This document shows positions 51,721 through 60,065 of a stretch of DNA of 64,000 nt, piece by piece. The notes beneath the pieces were generated by a model. It saw nothing but the letters and a program-made list of their open reading frames with translations. It did no database searches and was not told the DNA's origin. A program made the translations under genes and the position numbers. The stretch covers positions 1,860,001-1,924,000 of the forward strand of contig NZ_CP142860.1 of assembly GCF_036287215.1 (NCBI RefSeq), read 5' to 3'. Numbering within the stretch: position 1 is the stretch's first letter; each line of letters opens with the position of its first letter. Source of the DNA: Caproiciproducens sp. CPB-2. GTDB taxonomy: Bacteria > Bacillota > Clostridia > Oscillospirales > Acutalibacteraceae.

Positions 51721-53844
51721 GTGTTGATCATGAACGATATCATTGAAAAAATAAAAATCCCCTATATCAACCGTGAACTAAGCTGGATGGATTTTAACGC
51801 CCGGGTGCTGGAAGAGGCTTTTGAACGGGAAAATCCGATTATGGAGCGGATCCGTTTTCTGGCGATTACCGCTTCCAATCTGGATGAATTCTTTATGGTG
51901 CGCGTAGCCGGCGTGAAGGAACAGGTGAATTCGGATTATCGGGGTGAGGACCCCTCCGGCCTGACGCCAAAACAGCTCCTTCCTCTGCTGTCCAAAAAAA
52001 TCCATGCCTTTACGGAAAAGCAGTATTCTTGTTTGTACCGCTCTATTCTGCCGGCAATGAGAAAAAGCGATATCAGCTTTATCCCTCCTGAGGAAATGAG
52101 CCCCGATCAGCTGCATTTTATTTCCGATTATTTTGATAAAGTGCTCTTCCCCGTGCTGACGCCGCTCGCGGTGGACACAAGCCGCCCGTTCCCGCTGCTC
52201 GCAAATAAAAGCCTGAATATTGCGGTGCGGCTCAAGGGTGAAGAGGATTCCTATTTCGCCGTCGTACAGGTGCCGGCGATTCTGTCCCGGTTTCTGGAAG
52301 TCCCCTCCGACCACGGCAAAACCTATGTTCTTCTGGAAAATGTCATCATGTATAAGCTGGAAGAGCTGTTCGAGCTCAGCGATATTCAGTCCGCCTGCCC
52401 GTTCCGCATGACCCGCAATTCGGATCTGGACATTGACGAGGAGTCGGAGGACCTGCTGATCGAAATACAGAAATCCATTAAAAAGCGCAAGCGCGGCAAG
52501 CCCGTGCGTCTGGAACTGATACAGAAATGCGATGCTGAGACGCGGGAATTCCTGATCGACATGCTCGACGTCAGCGAGGATGAAATATATGAGCTGCCCG
52601 GCCCGCTTGATCTGACCTTTTTCTCAAAATTCGCTTCCATCCCGGAATTTAAAACCCTGTGCTTTCAACCGATCGAGCCGGTCTATCCCCCCGCCGATTT
52701 CTGGGGCTACGACGATATTTTCGAGGCCATCCGCGAAAAGGACAGGATGGTTCACCATCCATATGAAAGCTTTGACATCGTGGTCGATTTCGTCCGCAGG
52801 GCGGCGGAGGACGAAAACGTGCTGGCAATCAAACAAACCCTTTACCGCGTCAGCGGGCATTCCCCGATTGTGGCGGCACTGATTACCGCGGCGGAAAATG
52901 GAAAACAGGTCACCGTACTGGTGGAACTAAAAGCGCGGTTTGACGAAGAAAATAACATTCTCTGGGCAAAAAAGCTGGAGGAAGCCGGGTGCCATGTCAT
53001 CTACGGTCTGGCCGGACTAAAGACCCACTGCAAAATTTTGCTGGTCGTCCGCCGCGATGAGGACGGCATTCGCCGGTACCTTCATATGGGAACGGGAAAT
53101 TATAACGATTCGACCGCGAAAATTTATACCGATATCGGTGTCTTTACCTGCAAGGAACCTTACGGAACGGACGCTTCTTCCCTGTTTAACGTGCTGACCG
53201 GGTACTCCCGCCCGCCGGAATACAACCGGTTCGTGGTTGCGCCGCACGGAATGAGAAGCTTTTTCCGGCGGATGATCGAAAAAGAAATTGAGAACTCCCG
53301 TCAGGGCCTGCCCTGCGGGATCACGGCAAAAGTGAATTCCCTTGTCGACCCCGATATTATCGAGCTGCTGTACAAAGCCTCCCAGGCAAACGTTCGGGTA
53401 CGGCTGCTGGTGCGCGGCATCTGCTGCCTGATTCCCGGGCTGCCGGGAATCAGCGAAAATATTACGGTCTACAGCATCGTCGGCCAGCTTTTGGAGCACA
53501 GCCGCATTTTCCGCTTTGAAAACGCGGGCAGCCCAAAAATCTATATGGGAAGCGCGGACTGGATGCAGCGCAACCTCGACCGGCGTGTGGAGCTTATATT
53601 TCCGATTGAAGAAGAAGACCTGCGGCAGCGGGCGTTTGCCATATTGGACCTGATGCTGAGCGACAATATCAACGCCCGGATCATGCAGTCCGACACGGTA
53701 TACGCTCATATAGACAAGCGCGGGAAAGCCCCCTGCAATTGCCAGATTGAATTTTCCCGTCTGGCACAGGCGGCGGTAAATCAATACATGGAACAGGACG
53801 GCAATAAGCCATTCCGCCCAATTTACAGTGCGGAACTCAGGTAA
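51721..53844 (+). CDS. ppk1: Polyphosphate kinase PPK1
   Basis: 707 residues. N-domain INRELSWMDFNARVLEEAFE (about 16-35), H1 head domain, then the phospholipase-D-like catalytic halves with NVLAIKQTLYRVSGHSPIVA (about 369) and MGTGNYNDSTAKIYTDIGVF (His-autophosphorylation region, about 456). Reversibly transfers ATP gamma-phosphate to polyphosphate. In-frame GTG 51721, TTG 51724 and ATG 51730 are possible starts; AAAGG favours the first two. Pairs with ppx just upstream. Confidence 0.96.
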   Translation: MLIMNDIIEKIKIPYINRELSWMDFNARVLEEAFERENPIMERIRFLAITASNLDEFFMVRVAGVKEQVNSDYRGEDPSGLTPKQLLPLLSKKIHAFTEKQYSCLYRSILPAMRKSDISFIPPEEMSPDQLHFISDYFDKVLFPVLTPLAVDTSRPFPLLANKSLNIAVRLKGEEDSYFAVVQVPAILSRFLEVPSDHGKTYVLLENVIMYKLEELFELSDIQSACPFRMTRNSDLDIDEESEDLLIEIQKSIKKRKRGKPVRLELIQKCDAETREFLIDMLDVSEDEIYELPGPLDLTFFSKFASIPEFKTLCFQPIEPVYPPADFWGYDDIFEAIREKDRMVHHPYESFDIVVDFVRRAAEDENVLAIKQTLYRVSGHSPIVAALITAAENGKQVTVLVELKARFDEENNILWAKKLEEAGCHVIYGLAGLKTHCKILLVVRRDEDGIRRYLHMGTGNYNDSTAKIYTDIGVFTCKEPYGTDASSLFNVLTGYSRPPEYNRFVVAPHGMRSFFRRMIEKEIENSRQGLPCGITAKVNSLVDPDIIELLYKASQANVRVRLLVRGICCLIPGLPGISENITVYSIVGQLLEHSRIFRFENAGSPKIYMGSADWMQRNLDRRVELIFPIEEEDLRQRAFAILDLMLSDNINARIMQSDTVYAHIDKRGKAPCNCQIEFSRLAQAAVNQYMEQDGNKPFRPIYSAELR

Positions 53845-53880
53845 TTTTAAGGATAAAGGAATCAGGGAAAGAGGAAACGT

Positions 53881-54957
53881 ATGAAAAGAATCGGAATTTT
53901 AACAAGCGGCGGGGACTGTCAGGGACTGAACGCGGCGATCCGCGGTGTCGCAAAAGCACTTTATGTTGAATTTAAGGAAAACATTGAGATCTATGGAATC
54001 AACGACGGATACCGCGGCTTGATTGAGGGAAGCTACAAACGGATGAAGCCGGACGATTTTTCGGGTATTCTGACCCTTGGCGGCACCATTCTGGGTACTT
54101 CCCGCCAGCCCTTCAAGCTGATACGCGTGGTGGACGAAAACAGCGTTGACAAAGTTAAATGCATGAAGGACAACTATAAAAAGATGAAGCTGGACTGCCT
54201 GGTGATTTTAGGCGGAAACGGAACCCATAAAACCGCCAACCTGCTGAGCGAAGAAGGGCTGAATATTGTCACTCTGCCGAAAACCATCGACAACGATGTC
54301 TGGGGCACCGATATGACGTTTGGATTCAGCAGCGCAATGGAAATCGCGACAAATGTGCTGGACTGCATCCACACCACCGCGACCTCTCACGGCAGGGTGT
54401 TCATAGTGGAAATCATGGGCCACAAAGCGGGATGGCTGACCCTGCACGCAGGCATTGCGGGCGGGGCGGACGTGATCCTCCTGCCGGAAATCCCTTACAG
54501 CATTGACAGTATCGCCCAAACGCTGGAACAGCGCAACAAACACGGAAAGCGCTTTTCCATTCTTGCCGTAGCGGAGGGCGTGATCTCCCAGCAGGAAGCA
54601 AAGATGAATAAAAAAGAGTTCAAAGCGTCGAGGGCCGGGATGCCCTATCCCTCCATTTCCTACCGTCTTACAAGGGAAATCAGCGAGAGAACCGGTCAGG
54701 AAATCCGAGTAACGGTTCCGGGACATTTTCAGCGCGGCGGAAGTCCCTGCCCCTACGACAGGCTTCTGGCGACGCGGTTCGGCACCGCGGCAGCGAAACT
54801 CATCTCCGATAAAAAATACGGAAATATGGTGGCTTTGCAAAACGGAAGCATCGTTCCCGTTCCATTGAATGAGGTCGCTGGAAAGCTGAAAGGCGTCCCA
54901 ACAGACTGCGAGATCATTCAGACCGCGCGGGACATCGGCATCTGCTTTGGCGATTGA
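53881..54957 (+). CDS. pfkA: 6-phosphofructokinase (PKTIDND-type, GGNGT variant)
   Basis: 358 residues, 37 nt after ppk1. MKRIGILTSGGDCQGLNAAI, TILGTSRQPFKL, VILGGNGTHKTANLL (111-115 is GGNGT, where E. coli ATP-PFK has GGDGS) and TLPKTIDNDVWGTD (133-139) are visible. The Gly at the E. coli 104 position suggests ATP use, while PKTIDND (rather than PGTIDND) is typical of group II/III and PPi-type enzymes. The Asp to Asn change at the metal-site position is unusual. It phosphorylates fructose-6-phosphate in glycolysis. Confidence 0.93.
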   Translation: MKRIGILTSGGDCQGLNAAIRGVAKALYVEFKENIEIYGINDGYRGLIEGSYKRMKPDDFSGILTLGGTILGTSRQPFKLIRVVDENSVDKVKCMKDNYKKMKLDCLVILGGNGTHKTANLLSEEGLNIVTLPKTIDNDVWGTDMTFGFSSAMEIATNVLDCIHTTATSHGRVFIVEIMGHKAGWLTLHAGIAGGADVILLPEIPYSIDSIAQTLEQRNKHGKRFSILAVAEGVISQQEAKMNKKEFKASRAGMPYPSISYRLTREISERTGQEIRVTVPGHFQRGGSPCPYDRLLATRFGTAAAKLISDKKYGNMVALQNGSIVPVPLNEVAGKLKGVPTDCEIIQTARDIGICFGD

Positions 54958-54973
54958 GAAAGAAGGGAATCAT

Positions 54974-55207
54974 ATGAAACCGAACAGAAACAAGAAGCCC
55001 GCCGTCGTGGCGGTTACCATGATGATCGGCGCGATTTCCGCCGCCATGATGGCATTTACGGCCGTACTGAACATCTGCGCTTTTATCAGGATTGTTCGCT
55101 GTACCAATACGGTTCAGAAATCATTGCCTGAAATTGAAAAAGCCGCGCGGCTATATAGGAAAAACCACACGGCGGAAGAAACGGACGACAAACAAAAGAA
55201 CGGATAG
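54974..55207 (+). CDS. Small single-pass membrane protein of unknown function
   Basis: 77 residues from ATG 54974 (AAGGGAATC upstream); the frame overlaps the end of pfkA if extended to 54947. Positively charged start (KPNRNKKPAVV), one membrane helix (about 11-36, MMIGAISAAMMAFTAVLNIC), then a charged C-terminal tail (IEKAARLYRKNHTAEETDDK). Topology and role unknown; last gene before the terminator. Confidence 0.65.
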   Translation: MKPNRNKKPAVVAVTMMIGAISAAMMAFTAVLNICAFIRIVRCTNTVQKSLPEIEKAARLYRKNHTAEETDDKQKNG

Positions 55208-55277
55208 GCTGTCCGTGGAAAGCCTCCCTCAAGGAGGGAGCCGAAACAAGGGAATGACTTTATTGATAAGCTGAAAC

Positions 55278-55308
55278 ATCCGCCGGCTGGGCCGGCGGAT
55301 GCTTGTTT
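55278..55308 (+). terminator. Terminator after the ppx-ppk-pfkA region
   Basis: CATCCGCCGGC (55278-55288) and GCCGGCGGATG (55291-55301), an 11-bp perfect stem, then CTTGTTTTC. A separate CTCCCTC/GAGGGAG inverted pair lies at 55224-55240. Confidence 0.8.
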
Positions 55309-55325
55309 TCGTTCATTATGAATTT

Positions 55326-55772
55326 TTATGATACCGTAATGTGGTCTTTGAGCCCCGCGAACGTCTTTTCGCCGATGCCGCTGACCTTCCTGATTTCCTC
55401 TATGCTTTTAAAAGAACCGTTTTTCTCACGGTAATCCACAATTCGCTTCGCGATCACGTCGCCGATTCCGTCAAGACCGTCGCTCATCTGCTGAGCGGTG
55501 GCGGTATTGATATTGATTTTTCCGTTCACCGCCGGGGTTCCGCCCGCAACTTTCTCCGGTTTGGACGAAAGGGCGGAAACTGCGGAGGACGAAGCTTCCG
55601 ATCCGGTTTTGGGGATATACGTTTCGTCAGCCGACGAAGAAACATCCGTTGTAACAACAAGATCGGAAAGAGAAACTTCGGGCACATAAAACGCGTTATA
55701 CCCGATAATGAGGGCGGACAGTACCATCGCAATTACCATGAGATACCGCACATGCAAAGTTTCGTCGTCCAT
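55326..55772 (-). CDS. comEA: ComEA-like DNA-binding protein (helix-hairpin-helix)
   Basis: 148 residues: one N-terminal membrane anchor (about 10-28), a Ser/Ala/Val-rich linker, then two helix-hairpin-helix units, ININTATAQQMSDGLDGIGDVIAKRIVDYR (about 86-115, split) and EEIRKVSGIGEKTFAGLKDHI. ComEA family proteins bind DNA outside the membrane during transformation or related DNA uptake; not all members confer competence. Follows rluD by 22 nt. Confidence 0.9.
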   Translation of the reverse strand: MDDETLHVRYLMVIAMVLSALIIGYNAFYVPEVSLSDLVVTTDVSSSADETYIPKTGSEASSSAVSALSSKPEKVAGGTPAVNGKININTATAQQMSDGLDGIGDVIAKRIVDYREKNGSFKSIEEIRKVSGIGEKTFAGLKDHITVS

Positions 55773-55794
55773 GCTGAAGCCACCTTATCCAGCG

Positions 55795-56715
55795 CTAATC
55801 CCGCTTTAACTTTTTCAGAAACTGAACGAAGTAGGCCGGAAGTTCGCTGGTGATTTCCACGTATCGGCCGTCACGCGGATGAAGGAATCCAATCACCTTG
55901 GCGTGCAGACACTGACCGTTCAGATTCGGAACGGGCTTCTTCGGACCGTAAACCGCATCCCCCGCAACCGGATGCCCAATGTACGCCATGTGCACCCGGA
56001 TCTGATGGGTACGCCCCGTTTCCAGCCGGCACTGCACATGGGTAAACCCGTCGTACCGCGCAAGAACATGATAATGCGTAACGGCATTGCGGGAGTTCTT
56101 TTCGGTCACCGCCATCATCTTCCGGTGGAGCGGATGCCTGCCGATAGGCGCGTCAATCGTCCCGTCATCCTCCTTCAGGCTGCCGTGGACAACAGCCTCA
56201 TAAAGGCGCGTAAAGCTGTGCGCCTTTATCTGCTCGGCCAGGTTCCGATGGGCAAAATCGTTTTTCGCCACAATCAGCAGACCGCTTGTATCCTTGTCTA
56301 TACGGTGAACGATGCCGGGCCGGACGACCCCGTTGATTCCGGAAAGCGAATCGCCGCAGTGCGCCAGAAGAGCGTTGACCAGCGTGCCGGTGTGGTTGCC
56401 GGCGGCCGGGTGCACCACCATCCCCTTCGGCTTATTGACGACCAGCAAATCCGCGTCCTCATACAGGATTTCCAGGGGAATTTTTTCCGGCCGGACATCC
56501 AGCTTTTCCGGCTCGGGAACGACGAGGTCAATGCGGTCGCCGGCCGTGCCACGGTAGCTTTTCGTAAGGGGCTTTCCGTTCAGGGTCGCATTGCCCCGCT
56601 CAATCAGCTTTTCCGCCGCAGAGCGCGTCATATTTTCCGTCTTTTCACTGACAAGCTTGTCCAGCCGGATGCCGGAATCTTCCGGCTGTATCTCAATTTG
56701 AATGATCTTCTGCAT
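55795..56715 (-). CDS. rluD: RluD-family 23S rRNA pseudouridine synthase
   Basis: 306 residues. N-terminal S4 domain (IRLDKLVSEKTENMTRSAAE, about 14-33), then the catalytic domain with GIVHRIDKDTSGLLIVAKND (about 134-153, catalytic Asp) and GRTHQIRVHMAYIGHPVAGD (about 230-249). Modifies uridines in helix 69 of 23S rRNA. Starts on the TAATG junction with lspA. Confidence 0.95.
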   Translation of the reverse strand: MQKIIQIEIQPEDSGIRLDKLVSEKTENMTRSAAEKLIERGNATLNGKPLTKSYRGTAGDRIDLVVPEPEKLDVRPEKIPLEILYEDADLLVVNKPKGMVVHPAAGNHTGTLVNALLAHCGDSLSGINGVVRPGIVHRIDKDTSGLLIVAKNDFAHRNLAEQIKAHSFTRLYEAVVHGSLKEDDGTIDAPIGRHPLHRKMMAVTEKNSRNAVTHYHVLARYDGFTHVQCRLETGRTHQIRVHMAYIGHPVAGDAVYGPKKPVPNLNGQCLHAKVIGFLHPRDGRYVEITSELPAYFVQFLKKLKRD

Positions 56716-57194
56716 TATTTTGTACGGATAACCTTCTCAACATTGCTGTTTAAATCGGAAAAAAACAGGATATGAATCATTAAAAACACCGTTCCGACCG
56801 TTACGCAGCAATCGGCAAAATTAAAAATCGGAGGAAAAAAGCTGACAGAAATATAATCGACGACGTAGCCATACATCATCCGGTCAATCAGGTTCCCGAT
56901 TCCGCCGCCAATAATCAGCGTACCGGCCGCATAGGAAAAGAAATTATGCTGTCTGTATTGGAACAGGGCGTAAATGATGACGGCGGAAATGGTCAGAGTC
57001 ACCACAACGAAAAACCAGCGCTGGTTCTGCAGCATTCCGAACGCCGCCCCCCGGTTCTGAATATAAAAGATTTTTAAAAAGCCATTGATCACATGAAAAC
57101 CGCTGTTAGGCTGTAAATTGGACGTAACCAGCAGTTTGAGAATCTGGTCGATTGCAACAGCCGCCGCTGCAAGCAATAGTGCAATAATTGCCAA
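56715..57194 (-). CDS. lspA: Signal peptidase II (lipoprotein signal peptidase)
   Basis: 159 residues, four membrane helices (about 3-21, 60-78, 85-102, 125-145). Catalytic Asp pair in IIGGGIGNLIDRMMYGYVVD (about 104-123) and NFADCCVTVGTVFL. It removes signal peptides of lipoproteins such as the 1058-1555 protein. TTG start at 57194 with GGAGAG at 5 nt. Confidence 0.95.
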   Translation of the reverse strand: MAIIALLLAAAAVAIDQILKLLVTSNLQPNSGFHVINGFLKIFYIQNRGAAFGMLQNQRWFFVVVTLTISAVIIYALFQYRQHNFFSYAAGTLIIGGGIGNLIDRMMYGYVVDYISVSFFPPIFNFADCCVTVGTVFLMIHILFFSDLNSNVEKVIRTK

Positions 57195-57228
57195 CGGAAT
57201 CTCTCCTTTTGTATGGTATGATGATTGG

Positions 57229-57259
57229 AAAAGGGCGAACCAGACAGCCCGCCCTTTTT
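57229..57259 (-). terminator. Terminator after divIVA
   Basis: Minus strand AAGGGCG (about 57257-57251) pairs with CGCCCTT (57237-57231), flanked by T-rich ends both ways. Confidence 0.7.
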
Positions 57260-57299
57260 GCAGTTATTGAAAGCTCATGCGCAACGGCAGGGAGCATCT

Positions 57300-58061
57300 T
57301 TATTGACGGTCGTAGATGCCTTCGGAAGAATTCTCGCCGTCCGCAGTCTCATCCTCATCGCTGAACGGAATGGAACTGAAATGCTGCGGCTTTCCCTCCG
57401 GCGGAAAATCATCGTCATCGAAATTGGAAACCTCGGTGTTAAACAGGCGGTCCTGTGTCTCAGAAGGAACCGGTTCCTCCAAAGGCTGAGCCTCTTCCTC
57501 AGCCGCGGGGGCCGGAGAAACCGGTTCCGGTACCAAAACCTCCGCATTCTGCGCGGGCGCTGCTTCTGGCTTCTGCGACGGCAGAGCATCGATTAAGGTA
57601 AGATGTTCTTTATAAAGGCCCAGCAGCTTGGAACGGAAATCCGAAACAGTCTGCTGAAGGCGTTCCATTTCCTTTTGCTGTTCGATCACGCTCTGTTTGG
57701 CGCCGGAGACGATCCGCTCCGCCTTGATGTTGGCGTCCTTTACAATAATTTCGGCCTTGTGGCGGGATTCGCGGATGGAAGCGTCGCCCAGCTTCTGGGC
57801 GCTGACAAGGGCATTCTTGATCTCATCCTCTTCCAAACGGTAGTCTTCCACTTTTGCAGCCAATATTTTAATTTTTTCAAGAAGCTGCTCGTTTTCCGCC
57901 TTCAGCCTTTCATACGCTTCTTTTTGTTCCAGGTCTTTTTTGAGGAGCGCGTCATAGGATTCCTTGACCTGATCGATGAATTGATCCACATCGTCGGTAC
58001 GGTACCCGGAAAAACCGGATTTTCTGAAACTGGCGTTAATAATGTCGTTCATTGATAGCAT
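57300..58061 (-). CDS. divIVA: DivIVA-family cell-pole/septum protein
   Basis: 253 residues. Membrane-curvature-sensing N-domain: NDIINASFRKSGFSGYRTDD VDQFIDQ (split; about 5-32), then a long coiled coil (about 35-150, SYDALLKKDLEQKEAYERLK) and a Pro/Glu-rich, disordered C-terminus (PVSPAPAAEEEAQPLEEPVP). Recruits division or polar growth proteins to negatively curved membrane. GGAGGG precedes ATG 58061. Confidence 0.95.
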   Translation of the reverse strand: MLSMNDIINASFRKSGFSGYRTDDVDQFIDQVKESYDALLKKDLEQKEAYERLKAENEQLLEKIKILAAKVEDYRLEEDEIKNALVSAQKLGDASIRESRHKAEIIVKDANIKAERIVSGAKQSVIEQQKEMERLQQTVSDFRSKLLGLYKEHLTLIDALPSQKPEAAPAQNAEVLVPEPVSPAPAAEEEAQPLEEPVPSETQDRLFNTEVSNFDDDDFPPEGKPQHFSSIPFSDEDETADGENSSEGIYDRQ

Positions 58062-58075
58062 GTTCGAGCCCTCCG

Positions 58076-58831
58076 TTAAATATATTTCCTGCCTGCGATA
58101 CTCAATCTGCCTTTTTTTGTGACGGGCCCAAGGCGGTCAAGAACAAAACGGCCCTTTCCCCTGATGGAGAGTTTGCTGTCCGGTGCGACAGCCGCCGACA
58201 CCGAAATGTTCACTTCATGGTTCAGCATCACCAGCCCGGCGCGAATCATCTCTGATGACTTTTCCCTGCTTGTACCGATAGCAGCCGCGACAATACAGTC
58301 CAGCCGCGCGGAAGCGACAACCGCGGAAAAATCTTCAAAGCTCCTGCCGACCGGCAGCGGCAGTACGGCGCCTTTGACCAGACGGACACCCACTCTGCCG
58401 ATTTTCTGCGTCTGGGACAAAAGATAGTCGGTTACCTCGCCGCGGGAAAAAATCACGCAGCGGCCCTCCTCCACAAGGATATCCCCAAGCGTTTCACGCT
58501 GAAGCCCGTTTGCAAGGAGGGCGCCGAGAAAGTCGCGGTGGGTAAGCGTGTCGCAGGCACGGTAGCTTGCGGTAACCGCGGCAATGGGAAACGATTCGGT
58601 ATCCGGCTCTGCAAAGTCCGGAAATGCGCCAAAAACTACACGCTCCGAGCCGTCGTATCCGCCCCAGAGCATATAGTTTTTAAAGGAAAGACGATTCATG
58701 ATTTTCTGTGCCGCAAGCGCCTGACGTTCGTCTAAAAAGCCCACAAAGCGGGGCTTCGCTCCGCTTTGTGCCAGACGTACGGCATCGCAAAGTTTTGCTT
58801 CAAAAATTGCGTCGGCCGACTGTTTCTCCAT
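58076..58831 (-). CDS. ylmH: YlmH-type S4 RNA-binding protein
   Basis: 251 residues. LARGKFVGFLDERQALAAQK-like N-domain (RFVGFLDERQALAAQKIMNR, about 25-44) and a C-terminal S4 domain (IVAAAIGTSREKSSEMIRAG, about 182-201, KGRFVLDRLGPVTKKGRLSI). YlmH binds rRNA/50S subunits and lies between sepF and divIVA in many Firmicutes; it can substitute for RqcP in quality control. TAATG overlap with sepF. Confidence 0.92.
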   Translation of the reverse strand: MEKQSADAIFEAKLCDAVRLAQSGAKPRFVGFLDERQALAAQKIMNRLSFKNYMLWGGYDGSERVVFGAFPDFAEPDTESFPIAAVTASYRACDTLTHRDFLGALLANGLQRETLGDILVEEGRCVIFSRGEVTDYLLSQTQKIGRVGVRLVKGAVLPLPVGRSFEDFSAVVASARLDCIVAAAIGTSREKSSEMIRAGLVMLNHEVNISVSAAVAPDSKLSIRGKGRFVLDRLGPVTKKGRLSIAGRKYI

Positions 58832-59307
58832 TAAAAATAAACACCGTTGTTTTCCAACTCATCTAAAACGTCGTCACCCGTCAGGTCAACGTTATAGGGC
58901 GTGATAATGAAGGTGCTTGTAGCGACCCTTTTGATTTTTCCGCCGTTCGCGTAAGCGACGCCGCTCAGAAAATCAATAATACGGCGGGAAACATCCTTGT
59001 TTGTATTTTCAAGGTTTAAAACCACCGTATGCATTTTCAAAAGCTCGTCCGCCACTGCACAGGTCTCTTCGCCGAAGCGCTCCGGTTTAAACAGAACGAC
59101 CTGCAGTTGAGCGGTCGCATGGATATTAACGACCTTATTTCCGCTGTTCTGCACGGGTGCGCGCTTAATGGTATCGCGTTCGCGGATCTCGGCTTCCTCG
59201 TTCTGGCGGGAGGAAATATCCTCCTGCTGGACACCGTCATAATCGTAGTCGTACTCGTCTTCCGGCGGGTTCCACATATCTTTGATTTTTTCTACAATTC
59301 CTGCCAT
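58831..59307 (-). CDS. sepF: Cell division protein SepF
   Basis: 158 residues. An N-terminal amphipathic start MAGIVEKIKDMWNPPEDEYD (1-20), acidic linker, then the SepF domain RPVQNSGNKVVNIHATAQLQ (about 52), VVLNLENTNKDVSRRIIDFL (about 92-111) and SGVAYANGGKIKRVATSTFI (about 115-134), which polymerises and links FtsZ to the membrane. Confidence 0.95.
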   Translation of the reverse strand: MAGIVEKIKDMWNPPEDEYDYDYDGVQQEDISSRQNEEAEIRERDTIKRAPVQNSGNKVVNIHATAQLQVVLFKPERFGEETCAVADELLKMHTVVLNLENTNKDVSRRIIDFLSGVAYANGGKIKRVATSTFIITPYNVDLTGDDVLDELENNGVYF

Positions 59308-59327
59308 CGCTAAGCCTCCTGTAATGA

Positions 59328-60065
59328 TTATTGATTGTATATTCTTGGGCCAAACAGAGCAGAACCAATTCTAACCATATTGGCTCCCGATAAGATTGCC
59401 TGGGAATAATCGGACGACATGCCCATGGACAAGTAATCCATATTAACATTATCTATTTTTTTATCCCTGATGTCAATAAAATGTTGGAACATCTTTGAAA
59501 AATATCCCTGTGTTTCGCCGCTGTCCGCGTCTGCGGGCGGAATCGCCATCAAACCGCGGATATGGATCGCCGGCAAAAGCGAAATCTGCCCGATCAGGTC
59601 GTACAGCTCCGGCGGCAGCACCCCCGATTTGTTTGGCTCGCTTCCGATATTGACCTCGATCAGAATATCGGCCGTAAGGTCCCCGGCAAGCGAAAGGCGG
59701 GAAATTTCCTTTGCCAGCTTAACGCTGTCCACCGACTGGATCATAGAGACCTTCCCCACTATATTTCTCACCTTATTGGTCTGTAAGTGCCCGATAAACT
59801 GGAGCTCGCACCGGGAAAGCGAATAGGCGCCGTACTTTTCGCAAAGCTCCTGCACTTTATTTTCACCGATATGGTCGATGCCGAGCGCAATCCCGTGATT
59901 GATCACTTCCACCGGAACGGTTTTCGTGGCCGCAAGAAGCGTGATATCCTGCGGACGGCGTCCCGACTTTACGGCGGCGTCAGCTATATTGCTGCGGATC
60001 ACCTTCAGATTTTCTTCCAAATCCGAAATCCGGCGGTCAAAATCATTTAACGACTTTTCCATCAT
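59328..60065 (-). CDS. YggS/PLPBP-type pyridoxal-phosphate homeostasis protein
   Basis: 245 residues from ATG 60065 (AAGGG upstream; ATG 60062 also possible). LLAATKTVPVEVINHGIALG (about 43-62, PLP-lysine), HFIGHLQTNKVRNIVGKVSM and MGMSSDYSQAILSGANMVRIGSALFG (split; about 219-244). Binds PLP without catalysis, buffering its level. In Firmicutes it sits as ylmE in the sepF cluster. Confidence 0.94.
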   Translation of the reverse strand: MMEKSLNDFDRRISDLEENLKVIRSNIADAAVKSGRRPQDITLLAATKTVPVEVINHGIALGIDHIGENKVQELCEKYGAYSLSRCELQFIGHLQTNKVRNIVGKVSMIQSVDSVKLAKEISRLSLAGDLTADILIEVNIGSEPNKSGVLPPELYDLIGQISLLPAIHIRGLMAIPPADADSGETQGYFSKMFQHFIDIRDKKIDNVNMDYLSMGMSSDYSQAILSGANMVRIGSALFGPRIYNQ

